A DNA stretch of 64,000 nt from Streptomyces seoulensis (GTDB lineage Bacteria; Actinomycetota; Actinomycetes; Streptomycetales; Streptomycetaceae): positions 5,518,001 through 5,582,000 of the forward strand of contig NZ_CP032229.1 in assembly GCF_004328625.1 (NCBI RefSeq), in the 5' to 3' direction. The translations under genes were made by a program, and so were the position numbers. Below are positions 16,887-24,442 of this stretch, piece by piece. How positions within the stretch are numbered: position 1 is the stretch's first letter; every line of letters begins with the position of its first letter. The notes under the pieces were generated by a model, which saw only the letters and a list, made by a program, of their open reading frames with translations, had not been told where the DNA came from and searched no databases.

Positions 16887-18959
16887 ATGGAAGGCGACGC
16901 CCGACGCGAGCGGACCCTTGAGACCTGCCCCGAGGCCATGCGCGTGGCCTGCGAGGCGCTGGCGGCCTCGCCGCTGGCGATCCTCGTCCTCGACGACGAC
17001 CTGCGGGTCACCGAGTGCAACGAGGCCGCGCACCACCTGCTGGCCGGCACCGATCCGGCCGGCAAGGTGATCACCGACGTACTCCCGCTGCGCGACCCCG
17101 AGACCGAGACGTCCGGCGCGCGCGATGTACGACATAGCGGTGTGGCCTCGCTGAACCGGCTGGTCCGCACTCACCCGACCCCTCGCCGCGGCCCCCGCAC
17201 CCTCTGCCTCTCGCTCTTCCCGCTGCCGCCCGGCCAGGAGGGCTCCGGCCTCATCTGCACCATCGCGGACATCACCCCGGAGACGGCGGATACCGGTACC
17301 GACCCGCTGCGGCGGCTGGCGGCCATCCAGGGCGAGGTCGGGGAGACCCTCGACCACGACACCACCTGCGCCGAACTCGCCGACGCGCTCGTCCCCGGCG
17401 CCGCCGACACCGTCGTCATCGCCCTCGCCGAGCACATGACCCAGGGCGACCCCCCGCCGCTGACCCCTCACGATGCCGAGCCGCTGTGCCCGATCGCGTG
17501 CAGCGGGGCCCCCGAGGGCGGCCAGGTGTGGCCTCTCGACCAGCGCCCCTTCGCCCCGCTCCTCGCCGCCCACACCCCACGCGCCACCGACACCGAGGCC
17601 GACCCCGGCTGGCTGGACGCCGAACCCGCGCTGAAACGTCTGCTGCGCGCGGCCGGGGCGCATGCGCTGCTCGCGGCGCCCATCATGCGCGAGGGGACGG
17701 TACTCGGACTGCTGCTGCTCTACCGGGGTCAGACGCCGGGCCCCTTCTCCGACGAGGACATCGCCCTCGTCGAGAAGGTGTGCGGGTACACCGCGCGGTG
17801 CCTGGACCACGCCAGCCGCTTCCACCGCGAGCACACCATCGCACTGGCCATCCAGCACTCCCTGCTGCCGAGGCAGCCACCGACCGGGGCCGCGCTCGAC
17901 ATCGCCGACCTGCGGCTGCCCGGCGAGGAGAGCGGGGGCGGCTGGTTCGACGTGATGCCGCTGTCGGGTGCCCGCACCGGGCTCGCCGTCGGGCAGGTCA
18001 CCGGGTTCGGCGTACGGACGGCCACCACGATGGGCGAGCTGCGGACGGCCGGACGTTCCCTCGCCACGCTCGACCTCCAGCCGGGGGAGCTGCTGGCGCG
18101 GCTGAGCCGGACGACCGCGACGCTGGCCCGCGACCGGAGTGCGGCCCAGCGGGAGTCCGGCCGCTTGCGTGCCGGGTGCACCTACGCGGAGTGGGACCCG
18201 CTGTCGTGCGAGGTCACGGTGGCGCGGGCGGGCGGGCCGGAGGTCCTGGTCGTGCGCCCCGACCGCACGATCGACACCGTCGGCACGCCCGAGGGGCCGT
18301 CGCTCGGCGGTCCGGCCGAGCCGATCCCGTCCGTCACCGTCGCCGTCCCGCCCGAGTCGCTGCTGATCCTGCACACCCCCGGACTCACCGACGACCCCGC
18401 CGAGGTGCCCGGCCTGCTGCGCCGGGCGCTGGAACGGGTTCCCGACTCCGACGGAGTGGACGCACGGGCCCTCTGCGACGAACTGTCCGCCCTGCTCACC
18501 TCCCACCCGCGCACGATCGAGGCGCAGGTGCTCGTCTGCCGGGTCATGGCCTTCCCCCGCGAACGCGTCGCCACCCTCGCGCTCCCCGACGGCCCCCAGG
18601 CGGCGGAGGCCGCGCGAGCCTGCTGCGAGCAACACCTGCGCGTTTGGGGGCTGGACGAGGAGGTCCGCTTCAACGGCCAGCTGATCGTCAGCGAGTTCGC
18701 CGGCAACGCCGTCCGCCACGGCACCCCGCCGGCCCGCCTCCGCCTCATCCTCGACCAGGCCCTCACCATCGAGGTCTCCGACACCGGCGGCAACGCACCG
18801 CTGCTGCGGCACGCGCAGGAAGGGGACGAGGGCGGGCGGGGGTTGTTCATCGTCTCCCAGCTCGCGGACCGGTGGGGGACGCGGTACGAGAGCGGGGGCG
18901 GGAAGACGATCTGGGCGGAGGTGGACCCGCCGGAGAAGCGGGACGGGGGAGAGGGGTGA
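16887..18959 (+). CDS. PAS-GAF-PP2C(SpoIIE)-HATPase regulator with degenerate phosphatase domain
   Basis: 690 residues: PAS about 20-130 (ASPLAILVLDDDLRVTECNEAA), GAF about 150-310, SpoIIE-like domain about 325-545, and a serine-kinase-type ATPase about 560-685 with N-box SEFAGNAVRHG and loop EGGRGLFIVSQLADRWG. In the phosphatase domain the metal motifs are changed: GGGWFDV near 349 instead of GGDWYDV, VGQVTGFG near 367 instead of GDVxGHG, and HTPGL near 496 instead of TDGL. The acidic ligands of the metal centre are therefore missing, while the kinase domain looks intact. Likely an anti-sigma kinase that senses through PAS/GAF, with the phosphatase domain kept as scaffold. It is monocistronic as far as can be seen. 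Confidence 0.85.
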   Translation: MEGDARRERTLETCPEAMRVACEALAASPLAILVLDDDLRVTECNEAAHHLLAGTDPAGKVITDVLPLRDPETETSGARDVRHSGVASLNRLVRTHPTPRRGPRTLCLSLFPLPPGQEGSGLICTIADITPETADTGTDPLRRLAAIQGEVGETLDHDTTCAELADALVPGAADTVVIALAEHMTQGDPPPLTPHDAEPLCPIACSGAPEGGQVWPLDQRPFAPLLAAHTPRATDTEADPGWLDAEPALKRLLRAAGAHALLAAPIMREGTVLGLLLLYRGQTPGPFSDEDIALVEKVCGYTARCLDHASRFHREHTIALAIQHSLLPRQPPTGAALDIADLRLPGEESGGGWFDVMPLSGARTGLAVGQVTGFGVRTATTMGELRTAGRSLATLDLQPGELLARLSRTTATLARDRSAAQRESGRLRAGCTYAEWDPLSCEVTVARAGGPEVLVVRPDRTIDTVGTPEGPSLGGPAEPIPSVTVAVPPESLLILHTPGLTDDPAEVPGLLRRALERVPDSDGVDARALCDELSALLTSHPRTIEAQVLVCRVMAFPRERVATLALPDGPQAAEAARACCEQHLRVWGLDEEVRFNGQLIVSEFAGNAVRHGTPPARLRLILDQALTIEVSDTGGNAPLLRHAQEGDEGGRGLFIVSQLADRWGTRYESGGGKTIWAEVDPPEKRDGGEG

Positions 18960-19323
18960 GCGGCCAACTCGCCCATGTTGACGCGTACGTGGACGGCTCA
19001 GCTCAAGGGGAGGGCGTCGGTGTAGCCGTTCGTGGGGCGGTGTTTGCTCTCACTCGCGTATGTGACTTCTCCGGGCCGGTGTCCAGAGGGGTGCTGATGG
19101 GGGGGTGCGCTGGCGGGGGCGCTGGCCGGGGTGTGGCGGCTGGCTCGGGTCCTGTACCGCTTTGACGTGGAGCGTCGTAAGGGCCGTTGACGTCGCGGTA
19201 CTCCGCAAGGGGGACCTCGGGTTTGTTCGCACCCAAGGCGGACACCCGCCCGTTACGCCCCTGGCGGGAGACCGGATGTGGACCGCATCCACCTCCTGGG
19301 GCTGGAGTATGGAGGTGTGGTCT
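18960..19323. other. Intergenic region without a supported gene
   Basis: 364 bases upstream of the PRC-barrel gene. TTGACG occurs at 19162-19167 and 19187-19192, but no convincing -10 follows either. The end carries GGAGGTG at 19311-19317, the likely ribosome site of the next gene. No protein-like frame was recognised. Confidence 0.45.
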
Positions 19324-19683
19324 GTGACTGCCGAGAACATGTGGAGCTATGGCCCGACCGCTGGCCACACGCCGGACGCTGATCTGAGCGGGTACAAGGT
19401 CGAGGCGCTCGACGGGCCCATCGGCAAGGTGGACAAGCACTCCAACGACGTGGGGGAGCAGTACATCGTCGTCGACACCGGTGTGTGGATCTTCGGCAAG
19501 GAGGTCCTGCTGCCGGCCGGGACGATCACCGGGATCGACCACGAGGAGCGCACGCTGCACGTGGCGCAGACCAAGGACCAGATCAAGGACGCGCCCGAGT
19601 TCGACAAGGACAAGCATCTGGGCGACCCGGCGTACCGGGACCAGATCGGCGGTCACTACGGCCAGTACGGTCCGGGGCACTGA
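19324..19683 (+). CDS. PRC-barrel domain protein
   Basis: 119 residues. The core DLSGYKVEALDGPIGKVDKH, YIVVDTGVWIFGKEVLLPAG and DHEERTLHVAQTKDQIKDAP is a PRC-barrel, a small beta barrel used for protein or RNA contacts in photosynthetic reaction centres, RimM and stress proteins. The C-terminal tail is charged and ends in Gly/Tyr residues. GTG 19324 is used because GGAGGTG lies six bases upstream; ATG 19309 would start inside that site. The last 101 bases overlap the 3' end of the convergent ion channel pseudogene. Confidence 0.85.
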   Translation: MTAENMWSYGPTAGHTPDADLSGYKVEALDGPIGKVDKHSNDVGEQYIVVDTGVWIFGKEVLLPAGTITGIDHEERTLHVAQTKDQIKDAPEFDKDKHLGDPAYRDQIGGHYGQYGPGH

Positions 19684-20545
19684 GCGGAGGTTCCTCGGGT
19701 GCCGTCCCGGCCAGGCTTCGCTCCAGGTCGGTGAGGGCCTCGCGGGCCGTGGCGATGTGCTGGAGCAGGGCCCGGTGGTCCGGGGGAGCGGCCGCCGGGC
19801 CCCGCTCCAGTTCCCGGGCCTCCTCCAGCGAGGTCAGCACCACGCCGATCAGTACGTTGACCAGCACGAACGAGGCGAGCAGCACGTAGGACGCGTAGTA
19901 CAGGAGACTCCAGCGGGAGATCTCCAGGCCAGCGTGGACCGCGTCCCCGATGCCGTCCAGGGTCATCAGCAGGAACAGGGTGAGGACCGCCCGGCCCACC
20001 GAGCCGAAGTGCCCGGGATCGTGGCGGGCGAAGAAGACCCAGCCGACCATCGCGTACAGATACAGCAACAGCGCCCCGACCAGCAGGAAACTCAGCGTGC
20101 CGGGCAGACTGCGGGCCACCGCGACCAGTGCGACGCGCAGTTGGGGCAGGAAGCGGGCCGTGCGCAGCACCCGGGCGAGGCGCAACAGCCGCAGCACGGT
20201 GGTGTTCTCGTGCACCAGCGGCAGGAACGTACTGAGGACGATCGCCAGGTCGAAGAGGTTCCACGGGTCGCGGAAGAACGCGCGCGGCCGGTCCGCCTAC
20301 GCCACCAGCCGCAGCAGGATCTCCGCCGTGAAGGCCGCCACGTACATCTGCTCGGCCAGCCGTAACCACCCCTGCCACCCGGCCGCCAGCCCCGGATACG
20401 TCTCCGCGCCCAGCAGCGCCGCGTTCGCCAGGATCAGGCCGAACACGGCGAGCCCGAACCAGCGCGCCTCGGTGACGCCCCGGCACCACACCGCCGTCGC
20501 CAGCCGCACCGGAAACGGTCGGATCGAGGGGGTCCCGTCGGTCAT
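19583..20545 (-). pseudogene. Voltage-gated ion channel (Ion_trans) gene interrupted by an in-frame TAG
   Basis: From ATG 20545 the frame reads 82 codons with the first two helices (ARWFGLAVFGLILANAALLG and MYVAAFTAEILLRLVA), then TAG at 20299-20297, then the same frame continues ADRPRAFFRDPWNLFDLAIV, the S4-like voltage sensor LRLLRLARVLRTARFL, a pore region LTLFLLMTLDGIGDAV and the last helix. Homologues have Tyr at the stop position, so one TAC to TAG change explains the break. The rest shows no other damage, so the event looks recent, or the stop is read through, or it is a sequence error. The 3' end overlaps the PRC-barrel gene. Confidence 0.8.
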
Positions 20546-20632
20546 GCTGCTCTGTTCCTCCGTGCGACGGCACGCTCCGCCCGGCCGTCCGGGCGGACGG
20601 TCGGATACGGAACGATCATGTTCTGCAGGAGA

Positions 20633-20652
20633 CTTCTACAGCAATGTAGATA
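20633..20652 (+). promoter_or_regulatory. Probable BlaI-type operator upstream of tatA-blaI-M56
   Basis: CTTCTACA, four bases GCAA, then TGTAGATA. The TACA-N-TGTA dyad is the half-site pattern of BlaI/MecI repressors. It lies 61-80 bases before the tatA-like ATG and also upstream of the divergent ion channel gene. The same motif with perfect arms recurs at 23826-23847. Assignment to the BlaI protein encoded 317 bases downstream is inference from motif type and position. Confidence 0.55.
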
Positions 20653-20712
20653 ATGATGGGGAGCGGGGCCGCCCGGTCCCGGCCACCGCCCCGCTGGGAG
20701 GAACCGCATCCG

Positions 20713-20919
20713 ATGTTCGGCCTGAGTGAAGTCGCCCTGCTCCTCATCGTGTTGATCGTCCTGCTCGGCGTACGCAAGCTGCCCGGCCTCGTCCGCTCGG
20801 CCGGCCAGGCCACCCGCATCTTCAAGAGCGAGTCCCGCGCCCTGCGCACCCAGGACGCACCGCCCGCCACCGGCCCCGTCGTCGAGGGCACCGTCCTGCC
20901 CCGCGAAGAACGGAACTGA
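20713..20919 (+). CDS. TatA/E-like twin-arginine translocase subunit
   Basis: 68 residues. One N-terminal membrane helix (FGLSEVALLLIVLIVLLG), a hinge, an amphipathic helix (RKLPGLVRSAGQATRIFKSE) and a short acidic tail: the full TatA/TatE layout, with the FG and the RKLPG segments conserved. TatA oligomers form the pore for folded Tat substrates in the membrane. ATG 20713 follows a GGAGG about eleven bases upstream. It is 49 bases before the BlaI-like gene on the same strand and may share its promoter. This is probably an accessory paralogue because the usual tatC neighbour is absent here. Confidence 0.85.
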   Translation: MFGLSEVALLLIVLIVLLGVRKLPGLVRSAGQATRIFKSESRALRTQDAPPATGPVVEGTVLPREERN

Positions 20920-20968
20920 GCCGCCCCCGCGGCGGTCTACGATCCACGCACGGCGGAAAGGAGTGGGC

Positions 20969-21355
20969 GTGAACGAGCAGCGGCGTACCCGGCGACGGGG
21001 CCAGGGCGAGTTGGAGGGGCTGGTGCTCTCCGCCCTGCGCGAGACCCGCGCGCCCGCGTCGGCCGGCTGGGTGCAGGACCACCTCGGCGGCGATCTCGCC
21101 TACACCACCGTCATCACCATCCTCACCCGCCTCCTCGCCAAGGGCGCCGTCACCCGCGAACGCGCCGGCCGCTCCTTCGTGTGGACCCCCGTCTCCGACC
21201 AGGCCGGCCTCGCCGCGCACCGCATGCGCAAGGTGCTCGACGGCGAGAGCGACCGCGAGGCGGTACTGTCCCGCTTCGTCACCTCCCTCGAACCGGACGA
21301 CGAACGTCTCCTGCGGCACCTGCTGGGCGAGTGGGGCCCGGACGGAGAAGGCTGA
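20969..21355 (+). CDS. BlaI/MecI/CopY-family transcriptional repressor
   Basis: 128 residues with a penicillinase-repressor winged helix (GQGELEGLVLSALRETRAPAS, AYTTVITILTRLLAKGAV, RSFVWTPV) and a C-terminal dimerisation helix pair (EAVLSRFVTSLEPDDERLLRHLL). GTG 20969 has AAAGGAG five bases upstream; GTG 20963 overlaps that site. Six bases before the M56 peptidase gene. In characterised systems the peptidase cleaves the repressor after a signal; here the sensor part is not a penicillin-binding domain, so the signal is unknown. Confidence 0.9.
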   Translation: MNEQRRTRRRGQGELEGLVLSALRETRAPASAGWVQDHLGGDLAYTTVITILTRLLAKGAVTRERAGRSFVWTPVSDQAGLAAHRMRKVLDGESDREAVLSRFVTSLEPDDERLLRHLLGEWGPDGEG

Positions 21356-21361
21356 GAGAAC

Positions 21362-22288
21362 ATGGGCGTGTTCGTCCTGCTGCCGCTGGTGCTCCCCCTG
21401 ACGGCATGGCCGGTCGCCCGGCTGGCCGAACAGCGGCTGCACCCCCGCGCCGCGACCTGGCTGCTCACCGTCGCCGCCTGCGCGCTGGCCCTGTGCAGCA
21501 CCCTCTGCCTGACCCTGCTCATGGTGGTCGGCACGGCCCAGCTCCCCGGCAACCCCCTGCCGGACGCCTGGTCGGACGACGAGGTGCGCGAGGCCGTCCC
21601 GTACGACGAGGCAGCCGGCGAACTCGCCATCCCGGCCCTGCTCGCCGTGCTCGCGGGCTGCTCACGCGTCCTCTGGCGGCATGTCCGGGTACGGCGGCGG
21701 GTCGGGCGGAGTCTCGCGGGCCTGCCCCGGCGTACGGTCGCCGTCCTGCCCGATCCGGAGCCCTACGCGTACGCCCTGCCGGGCCGGAGCCGGGGTCGGG
21801 TCGTGGTGTCCACCGGCCTGCTGACCCGGCTGGCCGCCCGGGAGCGGCGGGCGCTGTTCGCGCACGAGCGGGCGCATCTGGCGGGCGGCCACCACCGGTT
21901 CCTGCTGCTGGTCCAACTGGCCGCGCGGGCCAACCCGTTCCTGCGCCCACTGCGTACCGCCGTGTCGTACACCGTGGAGCGGTGGGCCGACGAGGAGGCG
22001 GCCGGGGTGGTGCGCGACCGGCAGACGGTGGCCCGTGCCATCGGCAAGGCGGCGCTGGTCTCGCGGCCGCACCCCGTCCTGGCCGGGTTCGCCGCCCCGG
22101 GACCCGTACCGCGCCGGGTGGCCGCGCTGTTGGGGCCCGCGCCCGCCGTGCACGTCTGGCCCTCGCTGTTCACGGCGGTGGGAGTGGCGGCGTGGACGGC
22201 GGCGGCCGGGACGATGATCTCGGCGCTGTCCTCGGCCAATTCGGCCGTGACGCTCTTCCTCGTGCTGAAGGCGGCCACCCCGCTGTAG
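21362..22288 (+). CDS. M56 (BlaR1-type) membrane metallopeptidase
   Basis: 308 residues. Membrane helices at both ends (VFVLLPLVLPLTAWPVARL; a C-terminal pair) surround a zinc peptidase core with His168-Glu169-Arg-Ala-His172 (AHERAHLAGGHHRF) and the later motif ERWADEEAA. There is no penicillin-binding sensor domain, as usual for actinobacterial M56 proteins. Only six bases separate it from the BlaI-like gene, so it likely inactivates that repressor by proteolysis. A hairpin overlaps its stop codon. Confidence 0.88.
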   Translation: MGVFVLLPLVLPLTAWPVARLAEQRLHPRAATWLLTVAACALALCSTLCLTLLMVVGTAQLPGNPLPDAWSDDEVREAVPYDEAAGELAIPALLAVLAGCSRVLWRHVRVRRRVGRSLAGLPRRTVAVLPDPEPYAYALPGRSRGRVVVSTGLLTRLAARERRALFAHERAHLAGGHHRFLLLVQLAARANPFLRPLRTAVSYTVERWADEEAAGVVRDRQTVARAIGKAALVSRPHPVLAGFAAPGPVPRRVAALLGPAPAVHVWPSLFTAVGVAAWTAAAGTMISALSSANSAVTLFLVLKAATPL

Positions 22289-22299
22289 AGGTGGCCGCC
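22270..22299 (+). terminator. Hairpin terminator at the end of the BlaI-M56 unit
   Basis: Ten-base arms GGCGGCCACC and GGTGGCCGCC with a ten-base loop; the stop codon of the M56 gene lies in the loop. It separates this unit from the convergent TerB gene and could work in both directions. Confidence 0.6.
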
Positions 22300-22317
22300 C
22301 CGAGTCTCAGCCGCGTC

Positions 22318-22773
22318 TCAGAGGTCGAACTCGTGCGGCGGCAGGTCGAGGGCGAAGCACGCCTCGCGGACCACGCCCTGCTCGTCCTTGTCGAAGTCGC
22401 CGTCCGCGCCGCCGATCACGATGCCGATCTGGATCACGGCACGCGCCTCGGCCGGCTTCTTCTTCGCCTTGGCGATCTCCTGGAGCACGCTGACCTTGCC
22501 GAAGTCGAAGTCGGCGGTCAGCTTGCCGAGGTTGTCCTCGAACCGGCGCTGCAGATCCATCGCGTCGAAGTTCTGCAACACCTCGTTGCTGGCGATGAGT
22601 TGGGCGACCCGGCGCCGCTCGGAGGGGTCCACAGTGCCGTCGGCGGCCGCCACCAGCGCACACATCGCCATCGACGCGTCACGGAAGGCGCCGCTCTTGA
22701 GGTCGTTCTTCCGTGCCACCAGCTGCGTCTGCATGGTGGCGGCGGAATCCTTGATGCGGTCCCACAGGGCCAT
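22318..22773 (-). CDS. TerB-family tellurite resistance-like protein
   Basis: 151 residues, all helical. Two acidic, probably metal-binding segments, AAADGTVDPSERRRV and GGADGDFDKDEQGVV, sit at the start of similar helical repeats, as in TerB. The N-terminus MALWDRIKDSAATMQTQLVA is characteristic of TerB proteins of ter stress operons. Streptomyces carry several TerB/TerD proteins; most act in envelope or metal stress. Here no terC/terD genes are adjacent; the upstream neighbour on the same strand is Spo0M-like. Confidence 0.9.
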   Translation of the reverse strand: MALWDRIKDSAATMQTQLVARKNDLKSGAFRDASMAMCALVAAADGTVDPSERRRVAQLIASNEVLQNFDAMDLQRRFEDNLGKLTADFDFGKVSVLQEIAKAKKKPAEARAVIQIGIVIGGADGDFDKDEQGVVREACFALDLPPHEFDL

Positions 22774-22850
22774 GAGTACTCCAGATCTCGAAACGGAAGG
22801 AGCCGCGCCGCTGCCCGGCCCCCAAGTGTCCCTCGTAGTAGGGGGGTTCC

Positions 22851-23804
22851 TCAGTCCTCCACCGCGTCGTCTTCTTCGTCGTCCTCGAAGAAGTCGCCCA
22901 CCTCGTCGACGACTTCGGCCGCGACCATGCCGCCGACCACGCCGACGGCCAGCCCGGCCGCGCCCGCCGCGACGGCGGTGCCCATGCCCATGCCGGGCCG
23001 GGACTCGTGGTGCGGCTCGGCGTGCACCGGCGTCGAGCGGCTCTCCAGCAGCTGCCGGAACCAGCCGTCGACCAGTGCGTTCCAGTCCACCCCGGCCACG
23101 TCGTGGGACACGGTGAACCGGCCGAGCGCGTCATGCCCGCCGCCCAGGAAGCCGCCCCGCTTGTCGGCCTCCACCACGACCTCCATGCCGCCGGGATGGG
23201 CGAGGAAGGTCAACTCGAACTCGCTGGCCCCGTATGCGTATTGCGGAGCGGGAGTCAGCTCGATCTCCTGGTAGAAGGGGAGTTGCTGACCCGTACCGCC
23301 GATGCGGCCGTATTCCAGGTCTGCCGACCGGAAGCCGAAGCCCAGTTGACCCAGCGCCTCCAGGACGGCCTCCTGTACGGGCAGCGGGCGTACGGCCAGT
23401 GGGTCCAGGTCGCCCTTGTCCCGCGCCCCGGTGACCGCCAGTTCGGTCCGTACGCCCAGCACGATGCCGAGCGGCTGACCGTACAGCTCGGTGACGGGGG
23501 TCTCCCACGGCAGCGGCACGTCGAACCGCACCGTACGCTGTTCGCCCTCGCCGAGGCGGAACCCGCCGCCCACGGTGAACCGTTCGAAGACGACCGAGCC
23601 CTCGCTCTCGCCGTCCTCGTGCTCGGCCTCGACCCGGGCGACGAGTTCGAGCGTGATGTGGTCGACGTCGACGGCGGCCGTCCCGCCCGCGAGGCGGACC
23701 TCTCCCGACAGCGTGCCGCCGGGCGGCATGGCGCCGGGGTCCAGGACGGTGTCGACCGTGGGCCCTCCCACACCGAGCGAGCCGAGCAGCCTCTTGAACA
23801 CCAT
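22851..23804 (-). CDS. Spo0M-family sporulation-control protein
   Basis: 317 residues. The N-terminal 240 residues are an arrestin-like beta sandwich pair of the Spo0M (SpoOM) type: MVFKRLLGSLGVGGPTVDTVL, PGGTLSGEVRLAGG, and FDVPLPWETPVTELYG. The C-terminus has a Gly/Ala-rich hydrophobic segment and a very acidic end (DFFEDDEEDD). The family influences sporulation in Bacillus; the mechanism is not settled. ATG 23804 follows GGGAG. A perfect BlaI-like palindrome lies 22-43 bases upstream of the start, where it would block transcription. Confidence 0.88.
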   Translation of the reverse strand: MVFKRLLGSLGVGGPTVDTVLDPGAMPPGGTLSGEVRLAGGTAAVDVDHITLELVARVEAEHEDGESEGSVVFERFTVGGGFRLGEGEQRTVRFDVPLPWETPVTELYGQPLGIVLGVRTELAVTGARDKGDLDPLAVRPLPVQEAVLEALGQLGFGFRSADLEYGRIGGTGQQLPFYQEIELTPAPQYAYGASEFELTFLAHPGGMEVVVEADKRGGFLGGGHDALGRFTVSHDVAGVDWNALVDGWFRQLLESRSTPVHAEPHHESRPGMGMGTAVAAGAAGLAVGVVGGMVAAEVVDEVGDFFEDDEEDDAVED

Positions 23805-23825
23805 GAGGCGTCCACTCCCTTTCCT

Positions 23826-23847
23826 GCTTCTACAAGTGTGTAGAAGC
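23826..23847 (-). promoter_or_regulatory. Perfect palindromic operator, BlaI-type, upstream of spo0M-like gene
   Basis: Nine-base perfect arms GCTTCTACA and TGTAGAAGC around AGTG. It shares the CTTCTACA-N4-TGTAGA core with the site at 20633-20652 before tatA-blaI-M56. Position just ahead of the Spo0M ribosome site fits repression. It is also 82 bases upstream of the divergent [2Fe-2S] protein gene, so both directions could be affected. Confidence 0.6.
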
Positions 23848-23928
23848 ATAGGTGGCCTCCAGGGTCCGGTCCACCAACGAACGGGGGTGGTACTGACGTT
23901 CCACCAGCCCGGATGACACGATCACGGC

Positions 23929-24279
23929 ATGCCCGAGACAAAGCCCGCCCCCTGCCGGATCGTGGTGTGCCGGGACTGCTGCTGCGGCACTCCCAAGGTG
24001 ACCGGGATCAACCACGCCGCGCAGACAGCCCGGTTCGCCGCGAGCGCGCCCGTCCGGATCTCCGACTGCCTCGACGTGTGCGACCAGGCGAATGTGGTCG
24101 TCGTCCAGCCCTCCGCCGCCGGACGAGCGGCCGGGGGCCGCCCGGTCTGGCTCGGCCTCGTCAACGACCCCGACGCCACCGAGGACATCATCGGCTGGGT
24201 GCGGGCCGGCGGGCCGGGCCTCTCCCCGCCGCCCGACATCCTCGATCTGTACGCCATCGACCCGCCCCGCAGGCCGTAA
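23929..24279 (+). CDS. Thioredoxin-like [2Fe-2S] ferredoxin domain protein
   Basis: 116 residues. Cysteines at 9, 14, 17, 18, 19 near the start (CRDCCCG) and 47 and 51 (CLDVC) match the pattern of thioredoxin-fold [2Fe-2S] ferredoxins, which hold the cluster with four of these. The rest is a compact alpha/beta fold ending in LYAIDPP. Small proteins of this kind occur in many actinobacteria; electron partners are not known. ATG 23929; divergent to the Spo0M-like gene and separated by the palindromic operator. Confidence 0.8.
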   Translation: MPETKPAPCRIVVCRDCCCGTPKVTGINHAAQTARFAASAPVRISDCLDVCDQANVVVVQPSAAGRAAGGRPVWLGLVNDPDATEDIIGWVRAGGPGLSPPPDILDLYAIDPPRRP

Positions 24280-24442
24280 CTCGCCTATGTAACAACAGAG
24301 TTGGCTCACGACTCTGGTCGACCCGCACCCCCTGGGCTACCGTCGGTAACACCTGCCGACGGCGACCGTCAGGACCTCCTCCCTGCCTCGGCAGCCTTCA
24401 CTCGTCACCCCGCACCGCCGGTATCCCCGACGAAAGGCAGCC

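Noticed and set aside
20920..20968. GCCGC/GCGGC hairpin between tatA-like and blaI-like genes as terminator
   Set aside because: Five base pairs with a four-base loop is weak; the genes are close and likely cotranscribed.
23929..24279. Long frames on both strands covering the [2Fe-2S] protein and downstream flavoprotein
   Set aside because: They are high-GC shadow frames with Arg/Pro/Ala-rich, low-complexity translations; the chosen frames have domain motifs and ribosome sites.
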